From Actinomycetota bacterium (GTDB lineage Bacteria; Actinomycetota; Actinomycetes; S36-B12), in NCBI GenBank assembly GCA_009699015.1, contig WLOY01000007.1, positions 1 to 48,500 of the forward strand: 48,500 nucleotides of DNA. Reading direction: 5' to 3'. Positions 1 to 10,061 of this stretch are shown piece by piece. The first letter of the stretch is position 1. Every line of letters starts with the position of its first letter. The position numbers and the translations under genes were made by a program. The notes under the pieces are model-generated. The model was not told the origin of the DNA. It saw nothing but the letters and a program-made list of their open reading frames with translations, and did not search any database.

Positions 1-820
1 CCTCGGCCTCGGCCTCCTGTGATCGCAGCCCCGCAAGCAGGCCATCGACCTGGGCCTGCCGGTCGCGCAGGGCGGTTTCGTCGGCGACCTCGGCGGCCAG
101 CGCCTCGCGCATCTGGGTGAGGTCGTCAGCCATGAGGCGCAGCCGCGCGTCGCGGACATCCGACTGGATGACCACGGCACGTCGCGCGACCTCGGCCTGG
201 CGGCCGAGGGGCTTTAACTGGCGGCGCAGCTCATTGGTGAGGTCCTGGAGCCGCACGAGGTTCGCCTGCATCGATTCGAGCTTTCGGAGGGCCTTCTCCT
301 TGCGCTTGCGATGCTTGAGGACCCCGGCTGCCTCCTCGATGATGCCGCGACGGTCCTCGGGCGTGGCCTCAAGGATCGCGGTCAGGCGGTTCTGGCCGAC
401 GATGACGTGCATCTCGCGGCCGATGCCCGAGTCGCTCAGGAGCTCTTGGACATCGAGCAATCGCGCTGTCTCGCCGTTGATGGCGTACTCGGATCCGCCG
501 TTGCGGAACAGGGTGCGCGAGATGGTGACCTCGGCGTACTCGATGGGCAGCTTGCCGTCCGAGTTGTCGATGGTGACCGAGACCTCGGCCCGGCCCAGCG
601 GTGCCCTGCCTGCGGTGCCGGAGAAGATGACGTCCTCCATCTTCCCACCGCGGAGGGACTTCGCCCCTTGCTCCCCCATGACCCATGCGAGGGCGTCGAC
701 CACGTTGGACTTGCCGGAGCCGTTCGGGCCCACGACACAGGTCACCCCCGGCTCGAGATGCAGGGTCGTTGAGGAAGCGAAGGACTTGAAGCCCTTCAGG
801 GTCAACGTCTTCAGGTGCAC
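1..820 (-). CDS. smc: Chromosome segregation protein SMC, N-terminal part (runs off the left edge)
   Basis: This is the first ~273 residues of the SMC ATPase, which with ScpA/ScpB compacts and segregates the chromosome. The start is the GTG at 820-818, preceded by GGAG; the protein begins with [14 protein letters not shown], the family's usual opening. A Walker A motif (GPNGSGKSN) lies at residues 31-39, and the signature around the R-loop and Q-loop ([20 protein letters not shown]) follows. From about residue 165 the sequence turns into a charged, Glu/Arg/Lys-rich coiled coil, as expected for the arm. The hinge, second arm and C-terminal Walker B lie outside the window. The neighbour mutM ends 86 bp upstream, as in most actinobacteria. 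Confidence 0.97.
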   Translation of the reverse strand, partial: MHLKTLTLKGFKSFASSTTLHLEPGVTCVVGPNGSGKSNVVDALAWVMGEQGAKSLRGGKMEDVIFSGTAGRAPLGRAEVSVTIDNSDGKLPIEYAEVTISRTLFRNGGSEYAINGETARLLDVQELLSDSGIGREMHVIVGQNRLTAILEATPEDRRGIIEEAAGVLKHRKRKEKALRKLESMQANLVRLQDLTNELRRQLKPLGRQAEVARRAVVIQSDVRDARLRLMADDLTQMREALAAEVADETALRDRQAQVDGLLAGLRSQEAEAE

Positions 821-874
821 GGTTCTCCGGTGGTCGGTGGGTGATGCTCTACGTCGGTTGGTCCGAACCTGTGC

Positions 875-880
875 AGCCTA
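875..880 (-). promoter_or_regulatory. Possible -10 element of smc
   Basis: TAGGCT on the minus strand, in the 86-bp mutM-smc spacer. It is the same hexamer found before several leaderless genes in this window. Here the downstream bases do not form a start codon, so transcription from it would leave a leader of about 48 nt carrying the GGAG ribosome-binding site of smc. No convincing -35 is seen. Confidence 0.35.
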
Positions 881-906
881 CCGGGAGGCCAAGGGGCCCG
901 GGTCCG

Positions 907-1755
907 TCACGATATCGGCTGGCAGCGCGGGCAAAAGGCGCTTGAGCGATTCATGAAGCGCTCGCGCTCGATGAGCGTGCCGCAACGGGTGCACGGCTCC
1001 CCCTCCTGGCCGTAGGCGTCGAGGGACCGGTCGAAGTAGCCGCTTTCCCCATTGACGTTCACGTAGAGGGAGTCAAAGCTCGTACCCCCCTGCGCGAGCG
1101 CCTCGGTCATGACCGCCCGCACGTGGATGAGGAGATCTCGAACGCTCGAGCCGACGAGCGACCCCGTTCTGCGCCTGCCGTGCAGCCCGGCCCGCCACAG
1201 GGATTCGTCCGCGTAGATGTTCCCGATTCCCGAGACAAGGGACTGGTCGAGGAGAGCCCGCTTGATCTCCGTGTCGCGTGCCCGCAGCCGGGATTCGAAG
1301 GACTCCTCGTCGAATGCCGGATCGAGCGGATCACGCGCGATATGGCTGATGACGTCGGGCACCTGACCCCCGGCCCCATCGGGGGCGAGCGGGGTCACCA
1401 TCAGGCCCCCGAAGGTTCGCTGGTCGACGAACCTGAGCTCAGGCCCTTGGTCGGTGAAGGTGAACCGCGCACGCAGGTGGGCCTCATCCGGTGTCGACGG
1501 CGACTGCATGAGCAGTTGGCCGCTCATTCCAAGATGCGCGACGAGCGCCTCGTCGGAACCGCTGAGCGGCATCCACAGGTACTTGCCGCGCCGGCTGACG
1601 CAGCGGATCCTCTCGCCCATGAGGTCATCCCTCAGGGAGCCCTCGTGCCGGCGGACGGCTCGTGCATGAAGCACGGCGGCATCGGCAATGACCCGGCCCG
1701 TGACCCATCGGTCCAGTCCGCGCCTGACGACCTCGACCTCTGGGAGTTCGGGCAC
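907..1755 (-). CDS. mutM: Formamidopyrimidine-DNA glycosylase (Fpg/MutM)
   Basis: Base-excision repair glycosylase/AP lyase removing 8-oxoguanine and other oxidised purines. The GTG at 1755 gives the invariant N-terminus PELPEVEVV, where the processed Pro2 is the catalytic nucleophile and Glu3 assists. Family length is normal (282 aa). The helix-two-turn-helix region has [10 protein letters not shown], and the C-terminal zinc finger has Cys255, Cys258, Cys275 and Cys278. The open frame continues upstream of the GTG, but a longer form would displace Pro2 and is rejected. The start lies one base after the stop of rnc, so the two are translationally coupled, the standard rnc-mutM arrangement. 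Confidence 0.96.
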   Translation of the reverse strand: MPELPEVEVVRRGLDRWVTGRVIADAAVLHARAVRRHEGSLRDDLMGERIRCVSRRGKYLWMPLSGSDEALVAHLGMSGQLLMQSPSTPDEAHLRARFTFTDQGPELRFVDQRTFGGLMVTPLAPDGAGGQVPDVISHIARDPLDPAFDEESFESRLRARDTEIKRALLDQSLVSGIGNIYADESLWRAGLHGRRRTGSLVGSSVRDLLIHVRAVMTEALAQGGTSFDSLYVNVNGESGYFDRSLDAYGQEGEPCTRCGTLIERERFMNRSSAFCPRCQPIS

Positions 1756-1756
1756 T

Positions 1757-2461
1757 TCAGGAAACTCCTCCACGGCCAACGAGCGCGCGGTAGGCCTGCT
1801 CGGCTGCCTGCTGCTCGGCCACCTTCTTCGACCGGCCATGGCCGAACCCGAGGGGTTCGCCCGCGATGACGACGCGCGCGTCGAATTCCTTCTCGTGGTC
1901 AAGGCCGGAATCCTCGACCTGGTAGTCGGGGAGCCCTAGGCCGGCATTGGCCGCTGCCTCCTGCAGCGAGGTCTTCCAGTCCAGGCCCGCGCCCAGCTCT
2001 GCCGAGGCACTGATGAGCGGGTCGAAGAGCCGGTGCACGAGCGCGCTTGCCTCGGACTGACCCGAGGAGAGGTAGACGGCGCCGATGACCGCTTCCATCG
2101 CATCGGCCAGGATCGACAGCTTGTCTCGTCCCCCCGTGGTCTCCTCGCCGCGCCCGAGCAGCAGGTAGCTGCCCAGGCCCAGCGTCCGCGCGACATCGGC
2201 GAGGGCCCTCGCATTCACGACCGCAGCCCGAAGCTTGGCCAACTGCCCTTCCGGCAGATCGGGATAGGTGCGGTAGACGGTGTCGGTGACGACGATGCCG
2301 AGCACCGAATCCCCGAGGAACTCCAGCCGCTCGTTGTGGGGAAGACCACCGTGCTCGTAGGCGTAGGAGCGGTGGGTCAGCGCGAGGTCGAGCATCTCCG
2401 CCTCGATCTCAATGCCGAGGATCTCGCGCAGTTCGAGCAGTTGTGCGGTCCGCTTGCTCAT
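1757..2461 (-). CDS. rnc: Ribonuclease III
   Basis: Double-strand-specific endoribonuclease that matures rRNA and some mRNAs. Using the ATG at 2461 the protein is 234 aa, typical for the family. The signature [13 protein letters not shown] (residues 43-55) carries the catalytic Glu47 and Asp51, with the second acidic pair in [14 protein letters not shown]-terminal double-stranded RNA-binding domain runs from about residue 160 (DWKTSLQE) to the end ([16 protein letters not shown]). The frame stays open further upstream into plsX; an alternative ATG near 2503 would add 14 residues without family support. Confidence 0.95.
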   Translation of the reverse strand: MSKRTAQLLELREILGIEIEAEMLDLALTHRSYAYEHGGLPHNERLEFLGDSVLGIVVTDTVYRTYPDLPEGQLAKLRAAVVNARALADVARTLGLGSYLLLGRGEETTGGRDKLSILADAMEAVIGAVYLSSGQSEASALVHRLFDPLISASAELGAGLDWKTSLQEAAANAGLGLPDYQVEDSGLDHEKEFDARVVIAGEPLGFGHGRSKKVAEQQAAEQAYRALVGRGGVS

Positions 2462-2525
2462 GATTCGTGACTGTCCTTGACTCGCCCGTCCCTGACCTGC
2501 ATTCATCGTCGGATGCGCCCCTCCA

Positions 2526-3533
2526 TCAGCCGCCGTCTTCCACGACGAGGGAGGCGAACAGGCTCCGCGTGGAATCGATGATTCCCCGGTCGGCAGCTCG
2601 GGCTGCGAGGCGCACGCAGGCCCGCACTCCATTCGCCGACCCGGACCCGTGCCCGACCACCGTGACGCCATTCACGCCGAGGAGCATGCCCCCGGCGAAG
2701 TCACCGCTCGCCACCTCGCGAACGACGGCGCGCGCCGGTGCGAGGTCGCCATATGCGCCGCCGATCCGATGCGCGGCCCATGCCACGGTGCCCTCGATGC
2801 CCTTGAGGAGCACATTGCCGGTGAACCCGTCCGTGACGACAACCTGGGCGCGCAGCCCATCGGCGGCGTCACCACCCTCGATGTTTCCGATGAAATCAAT
2901 CCCGAGTGGAGGAAGCCTGGCGGCGAGTTCCTCGAATGCGAGAGAGCGAAGCTCGTCCCCCTTGCCCGGTTCATGGCCGATGTTCAGGAGCCCGACCTTC
3001 GGCTCCACCACTCCGAGGGTCCGTGCAAAGCTCCATCCGGCCATCGCATACTGAGTGAGCGTTTCCGGCGTTGCGTCAAGGAACGCTCCCGCGTCGACGA
3101 GCACGACGGGCCCTTCGATCGCAGGGAGCACGACCGCGATCGCCGGCCTCGTCATCCCGGGTACCTTGCCGCAGGCAAGGACCGCTGCCGTCACGGATGC
3201 GCCGGTGTGTCCCACCGACACCCAAGCATCAGCGGCCCCTGAGTTGACGGCGAGTGCTGCGACCATCACGCTCACGCGTGGAACCTCGCGCGCGGCGTCG
3301 ATCCGAAGCACCTCGAGTGGATTGGCATCCATCGGCACGACCTCGAAGGCGGGCAGCACTTCTACCCGGGCGAGGCTGACACCCCGCACGGTGAGGAGTT
3401 CGACGGCAAGGTCGGGCGGACCCACGAGGACGAGGTCGATGTCGGCATCATCCTGGAGAAGGGTGACGACGGCATCGGCCACGACCTCGGGGGCACCGTC
3501 GCCGCCCAGCAGGTCGAGGGCGACTCGGGCCAC
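2526..3533 (-). CDS. plsX: Phosphate acyltransferase PlsX
   Basis: Converts acyl-ACP to acyl-phosphate for phospholipid synthesis. The 335-aa protein starts with a GTG at 3533 and shows the family features [11 protein letters not shown] at the N-terminus, VSVGHTGA (about 106-113) and [15 protein letters not shown] (about 223-237). It begins 6 bp after the stop of rpmF, so the ribosome-binding site lies inside the rpmF 3' end; rpmF-plsX pairing is common. The C-terminus [15 protein letters not shown] is typical of the family. Confidence 0.95.
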   Translation of the reverse strand: MARVALDLLGGDGAPEVVADAVVTLLQDDADIDLVLVGPPDLAVELLTVRGVSLARVEVLPAFEVVPMDANPLEVLRIDAAREVPRVSVMVAALAVNSGAADAWVSVGHTGASVTAAVLACGKVPGMTRPAIAVVLPAIEGPVVLVDAGAFLDATPETLTQYAMAGWSFARTLGVVEPKVGLLNIGHEPGKGDELRSLAFEELAARLPPLGIDFIGNIEGGDAADGLRAQVVVTDGFTGNVLLKGIEGTVAWAAHRIGGAYGDLAPARAVVREVASGDFAGGMLLGVNGVTVVGHGSGSANGVRACVRLAARAADRGIIDSTRSLFASLVVEDGG

Positions 3534-3539
3534 TTCGGC

Positions 3540-3713
3540 CTAGACGTCGAGGACGCGGCGCTTGGCGTACGTGCCGCAGGTCGGGCACGCCGTGTGCGAC
3601 AGGCGCTTTTCACGGCAGGTGGAGCATGTCACGAGGTTCGGCACGGTGGTCTTCCACTGAGCCCGACGGCTCCGGGTGTTGGAGCGCGACATTTTCCGCT
3701 TCGGTACTGGCAC
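3540..3713 (-). CDS. rpmF: 50S ribosomal protein L32 (zinc-ribbon form)
   Basis: A 57-residue ribosomal protein of the large subunit. It starts with GTG (3713), giving [20 protein letters not shown], the standard basic N-terminus. Cys30, Cys33, Cys43 and Cys46 form an intact zinc ribbon, so this is the zinc-binding (C+) paralogue. It follows the DUF177 gene with an 18-bp gap and precedes plsX by 6 bp. The usual partner order DUF177-rpmF supports the call. Confidence 0.96.
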   Translation of the reverse strand: MPVPKRKMSRSNTRSRRAQWKTTVPNLVTCSTCREKRLSHTACPTCGTYAKRRVLDV

Positions 3714-3731
3714 GGTATTCCCTCTTCTTCG

Positions 3732-4304
3732 CTACTGCTCATCTGGCTCCACGAGGCCGGCGAGTGCCGCCCAACGTGGATCGGTCAGTTCATGCGCGTG
3801 CCCGGGAGCACTGTCGAGCCGCACCCCGCACTCGGAGCACAGGCCCGCGCACTCCTCGCGACACACTGGCGATAAGGGCAAGCCCAGCACCACCGCATCA
3901 CGAAGCGTCGGCTCCAGGTCGATCAGATCGTCCCGGATCCCAGGCAACGGGTCTTCGTCATCACCGAGTTCTGCGACCGCCCCGGCACGATCATCCGTGT
4001 CGACGTAGACGAACAACTCGCTGAAGTCCACCGCCTCATCCCATTCGAGCGGATCCAGGCAGCGCGCGCATTCCGCGTCGACATGGATATCCGCAGTCCC
4101 GGTGACCAGCACCCCCTCCATCACGGATTCCAGTCGGAGTTCAAGTTCGACCGGCGACCCTGCGGGGACAGTGGCCAATGCGATGCCAAGGCTCCCCGGG
4201 GCCGGCACCGTACGGTCAGCAGTGATCATCGACCCGGCCCGCTGCTGCAGGCCCAGCGCACGCAAGTCAAGGACGAGCGGGCCGGATGGGTCGAGGGTGT
4301 TCAC
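3732..4304 (-). CDS. DUF177/YceD family protein
   Basis: A 190-aa protein of the YceD family, almost always encoded next to rpmF and thought to act in 23S rRNA accumulation or ribosome assembly; the exact activity is not settled. The GTG at 4304 is chosen because GGGGAG sits 5 nt upstream; the open frame extends ~40 codons further without family similarity. The sequence holds CARCLDPL and CRECAGLCSECG, the family's conserved cysteine clusters, which may bind zinc. An acidic central segment (DTDD ... DDEDPLPG) is also typical. Confidence 0.9.
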   Translation of the reverse strand: MNTLDPSGPLVLDLRALGLQQRAGSMITADRTVPAPGSLGIALATVPAGSPVELELRLESVMEGVLVTGTADIHVDAECARCLDPLEWDEAVDFSELFVYVDTDDRAGAVAELGDDEDPLPGIRDDLIDLEPTLRDAVVLGLPLSPVCREECAGLCSECGVRLDSAPGHAHELTDPRWAALAGLVEPDEQ

Positions 4305-4436
4305 TGCTCCCCTTACGGATGAGGCATGGGCAACTGTGGCCCCGCGAGAGGCTGTTTGGGCAAAGAGTAGCGCGGACGGCGCCCCAGACGAAAACGAACC
4401 CCCGCCGCCCCGGTCATGCCCCGTCATCCTCGGTGG

Positions 4437-4943
4437 CTAGCGGCTCTCGTCGTAGAGCTCATCGACGTAGCCGACCGGCTCGGGGGCGAGATCCTGGTAG
4501 ATCTGCCCGTGCAGCCGATCACGTGCACGATCGACGATCTGGAGGCTCTTTTGGAGGGTGATCTCAAACATCGCGAGCTTGGCATCGATGTAGTCATCGG
4601 TTTCGCGGCGCATGCGATCGCTCTCCGATTCGACCTGGCTGCGAAGGGCCTGGGCTTCCGCCACCGCCGCAAGGTACACCTCATGTTCCGAGGTGAGCCG
4701 ATCGGCATCTGAGCGTGCCCTGTCGATGATCCGATTCGCCTCACGGCGGCCTTCGAGGACGACCGCTTCGCTGTCAGCGAGGAGGGCATCGGCGCGGTGA
4801 ACGGACTCCGGCAGCATGTGCCGGATCTCGTCGATAAGGTCGAGCACCAGTGGCCGGTTCACGATGCATGAGGCAGAAAGCGGCATCGACTTCGCATCCT
4901 CGATGAGGACCGCGAGCTCCGTCAGTCTCTCTTGCACGTCCAC
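4437..4943 (-). CDS. SepIVA-like coiled-coil cell-division protein
   Basis: A 168-aa acidic, strongly helical protein with a central coiled coil of heptads (SEAVVLEGRREANRIIDRAR onward to about residue 140) resembling DivIVA-type and ATP-synthase b-like sequences. It starts with GTG (4943) after a GAGGAG box. Its place directly upstream of DUF177-rpmF-rnc-mutM-smc matches Rv2927c/SepIVA of mycobacteria, an essential septum and polar-growth factor. Identity as a SepIVA homologue is inferred from position, length and coiled-coil character, not from a catalytic motif. It likely acts at the inner face of the membrane. Confidence 0.75.
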   Translation of the reverse strand: MDVQERLTELAVLIEDAKSMPLSASCIVNRPLVLDLIDEIRHMLPESVHRADALLADSEAVVLEGRREANRIIDRARSDADRLTSEHEVYLAAVAEAQALRSQVESESDRMRRETDDYIDAKLAMFEITLQKSLQIVDRARDRLHGQIYQDLAPEPVGYVDELYDESR

Positions 4944-4993
4944 TCGGTGATCTCCTCGGTTTCCCGGCAGCGCAGGGCGCGCCGCCGGTCGGC

Positions 4994-5491
4994 TCAGCGC
5001 CCCGCTGACCCAATTGTGTCTGAGATCCGCCGCTGCAGTCGCTCCAACACGGCCTCCGGGACCAGACCGTGGACGTCGCCCCCATAGGTCGCGACCTCCT
5101 TGACCAGACTCGAGGAGAGATAGCTGTAGAGCGGATTCGTCGACACGAACAAGGTCTCGACGTTGGCCAGCCGGTAGTTCATCTGGGCCATCTGGAACTC
5201 GTAGTCGAAGTCGCTCACGGCACGCAGTCCCTTGACGATCGCCTTGATGCCATTGTCACGGCAGTAGTCGACGAGCAGGCCGTGGAATGAGTCGATGCGG
5301 ATGTTCCCGAGCGGAGCCACGACCTCGCGCAGGATCTCGATGCGCTCGTCGACGGTGAAGAGGCTGGACTTGGACTTGTTGTGCAGGACCGCGACCACGA
5401 CCTCGTCGGCAAGGTCGGCTGCGCGCTTGAATACATCAAGATGGCCGTTCGTGACTGGGTCAAATGATCCCGGGCACACTGCAATCCGCAT
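4994..5491 (-). CDS. coaD: Pantetheine-phosphate adenylyltransferase
   Basis: Transfers AMP from ATP to 4'-phosphopantetheine, the fourth step of coenzyme A synthesis. With the ATG at 5491 the protein is 165 aa, the family's size. The nucleotidyltransferase motif GSFDPVTNGHLD (residues 8-19) contains the TxGH box with His17; the C-terminal SYLSSSLVKEVATYGGDV corresponds to the ISSTxVR-like motif. The ATG overlaps the TGA of rsmD by one base (TGATG), so coaD is coupled to rsmD, a very common pairing. Confidence 0.97.
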   Translation of the reverse strand: MRIAVCPGSFDPVTNGHLDVFKRAADLADEVVVAVLHNKSKSSLFTVDERIEILREVVAPLGNIRIDSFHGLLVDYCRDNGIKAIVKGLRAVSDFDYEFQMAQMNYRLANVETLFVSTNPLYSYLSSSLVKEVATYGGDVHGLVPEAVLERLQRRISDTIGSAGR

Positions 5492-6102
5492 CACGGGCCT
5501 CCAGGGTTCATGTCCACGGCCTCCGCGGCCGAACTGCGATGACCGTACCAAAGCACCGTGTCACCGTAGCCTCGCTGTCGGATGAATGACCAGTCGGGCG
5601 GAAATGGCGACGTTTCGTCGGCTCGGGGACGTTCGACGACCACGATGGCGGACGGGTCAACCCACCCTCCGGCATCGAGACTGCTGAGCTCCCCGGCGAT
5701 GACCGTGGCTGCGATCTCGTAGGGAGGATCGAGGAGGATGAGCGAGGCTGGCGGGCCGGCATTCCACCGCCCGGCGGTCGCCTGCAGGGTCGCGCGGATG
5801 ACGGTCGCTCCCGAGAGCCCTAGGGCCTCGACGTTTCGTCGGATGACGTCGGCGGCTGAAGCCTGGCTCTCAATGAGGACGACGGACGCAGCGCCCCGGC
5901 TCAGCGCCTCGAGCCCGAGGGCCCCGGACCCGGCGTAGCCATCGAGCACGTGAACCTCACCCCAGCCGGTCCCCCGCTCGGCGAGCATTGATGAGACAGC
6001 GGAGAACAGTGCCTCGCGCACCCGGTCGGAGGTCGGCCGGGTGCCTCGCTCCGGCACGCGCAGCTGGCGTCCCCTCGCCGATCCGGCGATGATCCGGGTC
6101 AC
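5491..6102 (-). CDS. rsmD: 16S rRNA (guanine(966)-N2)-methyltransferase RsmD
   Basis: SAM-dependent methylase of the small-subunit rRNA. The start GTG at 6102 gives the family opening TRIIAGSARGRQL and a 203-aa protein; a longer frame upstream is not supported. Motif I (VLDGYAGSGALGLEALSRGA) binds SAM and motif IV (LLDPPYE) is the N-methylase catalytic box. The segment TRPTSDRVREALFSAV is the RsmD signature. It lies between recG and coaD. Confidence 0.95.
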   Translation of the reverse strand: MTRIIAGSARGRQLRVPERGTRPTSDRVREALFSAVSSMLAERGTGWGEVHVLDGYAGSGALGLEALSRGAASVVLIESQASAADVIRRNVEALGLSGATVIRATLQATAGRWNAGPPASLILLDPPYEIAATVIAGELSSLDAGGWVDPSAIVVVERPRADETSPFPPDWSFIRQRGYGDTVLWYGHRSSAAEAVDMNPGGP

Positions 6103-6118
6103 CCCGCAGTCCCGGGTG

Positions 6119-8338
6119 TCACGCCTTCTCCATGAAGTCAGCCTGCTCGTCCGGCACGAGGGCGTGAATCGCGCTGAGGAGCCCCGGAGCCGAGGCCAAG
6201 GACGGGTCGGTGGCAACGATGGCGAGCGCTGCCGCACGCGCCCGGACGATCACGTCCTCGTCACGCACGACCTCGAGCAGTCGCAGCGAGCTGCGCTCGC
6301 CGGATTGCGAGGATCCGAGAACATCGCCCTCGCGCCGCAGCTGGAGGTCGAGCTGCGCCAGCTCGAAGCCGTCCGTTGTCGCCGCCACGGCATCGAGTCG
6401 CATGCGTGCGGGGCTGCCCTTCGGCATCTCCGTGAGGAGCAGGCACAGGCTCGGGTGATTCCCACGTCCGACCCGGCCGCGGAGCTGGTGGAGCTGCGAG
6501 ATCCCGAACCGATCAGCGTCGATGATGACCATGGCGGTCGCGGCCGGCACATCGACCCCAACCTCGATTACTGTCGTCGCGACGAGCACCTCGATCCGCT
6601 CGCTGCCCGTCTCGCTGGCGAACCGGCGCATCGCATTGTCCTTCTCCTCGCCCGTCATCCGTCCGTGCAGGACGCCGACCCGAAGGCCGGCAAGCTCGCC
6701 GCTCGCCAGCTTGTCGGCAACCGAGAGAACCGAGGCCGTAGGGGGTTCCTCCCCTGCGCTCCCGCCATCTGGGGCCACGCTGCCGTCGCCCGGCGGAGCG
6801 CTCTCATCGTCGCCGATCCGCGGGCACACGACGAATACCCGGTGGCCGGCCTCGACCTCCTCGCGCACGCGGGCCCAGGCCCGTCCGACCAGCGCTGGTT
6901 GCTCGCGAACGGGCACGACATGGGTCGCCACCGGGCTCCGTCCGGCCGGGAGCTCGCGAAGGGTCGAGACGTCGAGATCACCGAACACGGTCATTGCGAC
7001 CGTCCGCGGGATCGGCGTCGCCGTCATGACGAGGACGTGCGGCCGCATGCCGCCGCGTGCCTTCGCAGCGAGGGCCGCCCTCTGCTCGACCCCGAACCGG
7101 TGCTGCTCGTCGATGACGACGAGCCCGAGGTCGCGGAACTCGACGGTGTCCTGGATGAGCGCGTGGGTTCCGACAACGATGCCTGCGTCGCCCGAGATGA
7201 CATCGAGCAGCTCGCGGCGCCTGGTCGCCGTGCGCTGGGATCCGGTGAGGAGCGCGACCTTCGTCCCGTTGGCATCGCCGCCGAGCATCCCCGCCTGGGC
7301 AAGCGGACCGAGCATCGCGGTGATGGTCCGGTGGTGCTGAACGGCGAGCACCTCGGTCGGGGCGAGTAGCGCCGCCTGCCCGCCGGCATCGACGACACCG
7401 AGCATCGCCCGGAGCGCAACGATGGTTTTGCCGCTCCCGACATCTCCCTGCACGAGTCGATGCATCGGATGGCTCGCCGCGAGATCCCCGGCGATCTCCT
7501 CGCCGACCTCCACCTGCCCCCGCGTCAGGGTGAACGGGAGGTCCTCATCGAAGGAGCGCTGCAGGGGCCCACCGCTGACGACCCGGGCCGTGGCGGGCAT
7601 CAGGGCCATCTCGGCACGCCGCTGGGCGAGCACCACCTGCAGGACGAAGGCCTCCTCGAACCGCAGTCGATCCTGTGCCTGGCTCAGCTCGAGGTCGTTC
7701 GCCGGGCGATGGATCTGGGTGAGGGCCGAAGCCAGGCCGATGATGCCCTCGGCCTGCCTCACCTGATCGGGAATCGGGTCGGGGAGGTCGCCGAGCGTGT
7801 CGAGGATCACCCGGATCGCACCGGCGATCTGCCAAGACGTGACCGTCGAGGTCGCCGAGTAGACGGGGATGAGCGCGCCGGCGAAGGCGGCGATGGCCTC
7901 GGGGTCGTCATCGACCCCATCGGGAAGGAGCAGGCACTGCGGATGGGCGAGCTGCCGCTTGCCGCGGAAGCTGGAGATCTGGCCCGCGAACAGGCCCCGC
8001 CGCCCCGGACGCAGCTCGCGCTCACGCCACTTCTGGTTGAAGAAGGTCAGCGACAGCCTGCCCTGCCCATCGGTCACGAGGGCCTCGAGGATGGTCCCGC
8101 GGCGCTGCTGCATTGGCCGGACGGTGACCTGCTCGATGTCGGCCAGGATGGTCACCGACGCCCCCTCCTCCAAGGTGGCGAGCTCGGTGAGGGTGCCGCG
8201 CTCCGCGTAGCGGCGGGGGTAATGACGGAGCAGGTCGTCGACGGTCGTCATCCCGAAGGCCTTCTCGAGCGCCGTTGCGGTCTTGCCTCCGACCACCCTC
8301 GAGAGCGACTGGGCCAGGCCGGGTGGCTGCGCGCTCAC
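6119..8338 (-). CDS. recG: ATP-dependent DNA helicase RecG
   Basis: Branch-migration helicase that regresses stalled forks and processes recombination intermediates. The 739-aa protein has an N-terminal wedge/OB region, then superfamily-2 motifs: Walker A GDVGSGKT (about residue 300), DEQH in VVIDEQHRFGVEQ, motif III TATPIPRT, motif V ATTVIEVGVDVPAA and motif VI QLRGRVGRG. The start is the GTG at 8338, which overlaps the TGA of the DAK2 gene (GTGA), indicating coupling. An insertion of Gly/Pro/Asp-rich residues (about 530-550) between motifs looks like a flexible loop. Confidence 0.97.
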   Translation of the reverse strand: MSAQPPGLAQSLSRVVGGKTATALEKAFGMTTVDDLLRHYPRRYAERGTLTELATLEEGASVTILADIEQVTVRPMQQRRGTILEALVTDGQGRLSLTFFNQKWRERELRPGRRGLFAGQISSFRGKRQLAHPQCLLLPDGVDDDPEAIAAFAGALIPVYSATSTVTSWQIAGAIRVILDTLGDLPDPIPDQVRQAEGIIGLASALTQIHRPANDLELSQAQDRLRFEEAFVLQVVLAQRRAEMALMPATARVVSGGPLQRSFDEDLPFTLTRGQVEVGEEIAGDLAASHPMHRLVQGDVGSGKTIVALRAMLGVVDAGGQAALLAPTEVLAVQHHRTITAMLGPLAQAGMLGGDANGTKVALLTGSQRTATRRRELLDVISGDAGIVVGTHALIQDTVEFRDLGLVVIDEQHRFGVEQRAALAAKARGGMRPHVLVMTATPIPRTVAMTVFGDLDVSTLRELPAGRSPVATHVVPVREQPALVGRAWARVREEVEAGHRVFVVCPRIGDDESAPPGDGSVAPDGGSAGEEPPTASVLSVADKLASGELAGLRVGVLHGRMTGEEKDNAMRRFASETGSERIEVLVATTVIEVGVDVPAATAMVIIDADRFGISQLHQLRGRVGRGNHPSLCLLLTEMPKGSPARMRLDAVAATTDGFELAQLDLQLRREGDVLGSSQSGERSSLRLLEVVRDEDVIVRARAAALAIVATDPSLASAPGLLSAIHALVPDEQADFMEKA

Positions 8339-9990
8339 TCGACCCCGATGATGACCGGCCACAGCGGCTGACCGCCGTCATAGGCGGTCACCTCCACCAT
8401 CGGGTGCTCCGCTGCGAGCCAGGCAGTCAGGCCGTCGGCGAATGCCGGGGTCACGTCACTTCCGAAGACGAGGGTCACGAGCTCCCCGCCCGCGGCGAGC
8501 ATGGCGTTGAGCAGGTCGCGCGACACCCCTCGCACGTCGCCGCCCACCGCGCTGATGTCGCCATCGACGAGGCCGAGGATATCGCCGACGCGACATGGGC
8601 CAGCGGTGGTGAGCACCTCTCGCGATGCCACCGTGACCGCAGCGTAGCGAGTGGCTCCCGCCGCCCGGGTCATCGCGACGACGTCGTCCTCGAATCGCGC
8701 CTGCGGGTCGTGGACGGCGGCAGCCGCAAGGGTCTGCACGATCGCCTTCGTGGGAATGACCGAGACCCGTACGCCCGCGGCCCGCGCCTCCGCGGCCGCG
8801 ACCCCGGCGACGGCGCGCGTATCGCCGTCACTCGGCAGGAGGATGACCTCGTCGGCACCCGACTCGAGGACAGCCGCGAGGAGTTCCGCGGTCGAGGGCC
8901 GGGTATTCGCGAGCGCGGCGACGGTGATGACCCCGGCCTCGTGGAGCAGGGCAGCCGTGCCCGCTCCGTGGGTGACGGCGACGAGGGCGCGAGGCGGCCG
9001 CTCCCCGCCGAGGGCATGCTTGTCGAGTGCCGTGATGCGGATGCGATGCGGACGGCCGGCTTCGACGCCTGCCTCCACCGCGGCCCCGGGATCATCGACA
9101 TGGACGTGGACATTCCAAAGGGGGGCAGCTCCGCTCACGACGAGGCTGTCGCCGATCGCCGCGAGGGCGGCCCTGAGCTGAGCGACCGACGGCTCATCCG
9201 CGTCGAGCAGGAACATGACCTCGAACGCTGGGCCGGAGAGGGCCGCGCGGTCAGGGCTCGCGCTCAGGGCCGCGCCCGCTTGCGAGCGATGCCCTGGGCT
9301 CGCACGCCGGTTTGCCGGCGCGCGCTTGACTCCGGATAGGACGTCGACGAGGGCGTCGAGCACGACGACGAGCGCCCGACCGCCTGCATCGACGACACCG
9401 GCAATCCGCAGCGACTCAAGAAGCGAGGGGGTCTGCTCGAGCGCCTCCGCGGCTCCCTCGCTCGCAGCGCCCGCGGCCTGGGCTGGTGAGACGGTGGGTG
9501 AGTGAGCACTTGCGGCGCGGGCCGCGCTCGCTGCGGCTCTCACCACGGTGAGGATGGTTCCCTCGACCGGCTTGGCGACCGCCGAATAGGCCAGTTCCGC
9601 ACCCCGCTCGAGCATCGCGGCGATGTCCGTTCCGCGGATATCGCGCTCCGAGGGGATCGCGGCGAGGACCTCGGCCGTACCGCGAAGGATCTGCGACAGG
9701 ATTACCCCGGAGTTTCCCCGGGCGCCGAGGAGCGAGCCGCGGGCCAGCCCCATCGCGGCGGAGGGCATCGACGAGTCGCGTTCCATCGCCTCATCGATGC
9801 CTGCGCACCCCGCCTCCATGGTGAGGTAGACATTCGTGCCAGTGTCACCGTCGGGGACCGGGAAGACGTTCATGGCATCGATCTCGGCCCTCGCCTCCCC
9901 CAGTCCGGCGAGCGCGGCGTGGGCCCAGTCGCGCACGAAGGCGGCGGGATTTGCCAGGGCTGAGGGGTTGCCGAAGCTGACTGCGTTCAC
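8335..9990 (-). CDS. DAK2-domain protein, fatty acid kinase FakA-like
   Basis: A 551-aa protein of the DhaL/DegV-partner kinase family (YloV/FakA). The N-terminal DhaL domain has NVFPVPDGDTGTNVYLTM (residues 41-58), whose Asp residues bind the Mg-ATP; GARGNSGVILSQ follows near residue 95. The C-terminal half resembles the FakA C domain (VNAMLAAGGELVTLVFGSDV). In Firmicutes FakA phosphorylates fatty acids held by FakB (DegV); no DegV gene is visible here, so the substrate remains open. The GTG start at 9990 has GGGGAGGG upstream. The order recG-DAK2-rpmB (divergent) is standard in actinobacteria. Confidence 0.88.
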   Translation of the reverse strand: MNAVSFGNPSALANPAAFVRDWAHAALAGLGEARAEIDAMNVFPVPDGDTGTNVYLTMEAGCAGIDEAMERDSSMPSAAMGLARGSLLGARGNSGVILSQILRGTAEVLAAIPSERDIRGTDIAAMLERGAELAYSAVAKPVEGTILTVVRAAASAARAASAHSPTVSPAQAAGAASEGAAEALEQTPSLLESLRIAGVVDAGGRALVVVLDALVDVLSGVKRAPANRRASPGHRSQAGAALSASPDRAALSGPAFEVMFLLDADEPSVAQLRAALAAIGDSLVVSGAAPLWNVHVHVDDPGAAVEAGVEAGRPHRIRITALDKHALGGERPPRALVAVTHGAGTAALLHEAGVITVAALANTRPSTAELLAAVLESGADEVILLPSDGDTRAVAGVAAAEARAAGVRVSVIPTKAIVQTLAAAAVHDPQARFEDDVVAMTRAAGATRYAAVTVASREVLTTAGPCRVGDILGLVDGDISAVGGDVRGVSRDLLNAMLAAGGELVTLVFGSDVTPAFADGLTAWLAAEHPMVEVTAYDGGQPLWPVIIGVE

Positions 9991-10061
9991 CGGCCCTGCC
10001 CTCCCCAGCCCTCGACTGACCCGACCCTGGATTTGGGGACCGGCACCCGCCTCGGCTACTC

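Noticed and set aside
1757..2671. 304-residue version of RNase III
   Set aside because: The extra N-terminal part overlaps plsX and is low-complexity; the 234-residue form matches the family.
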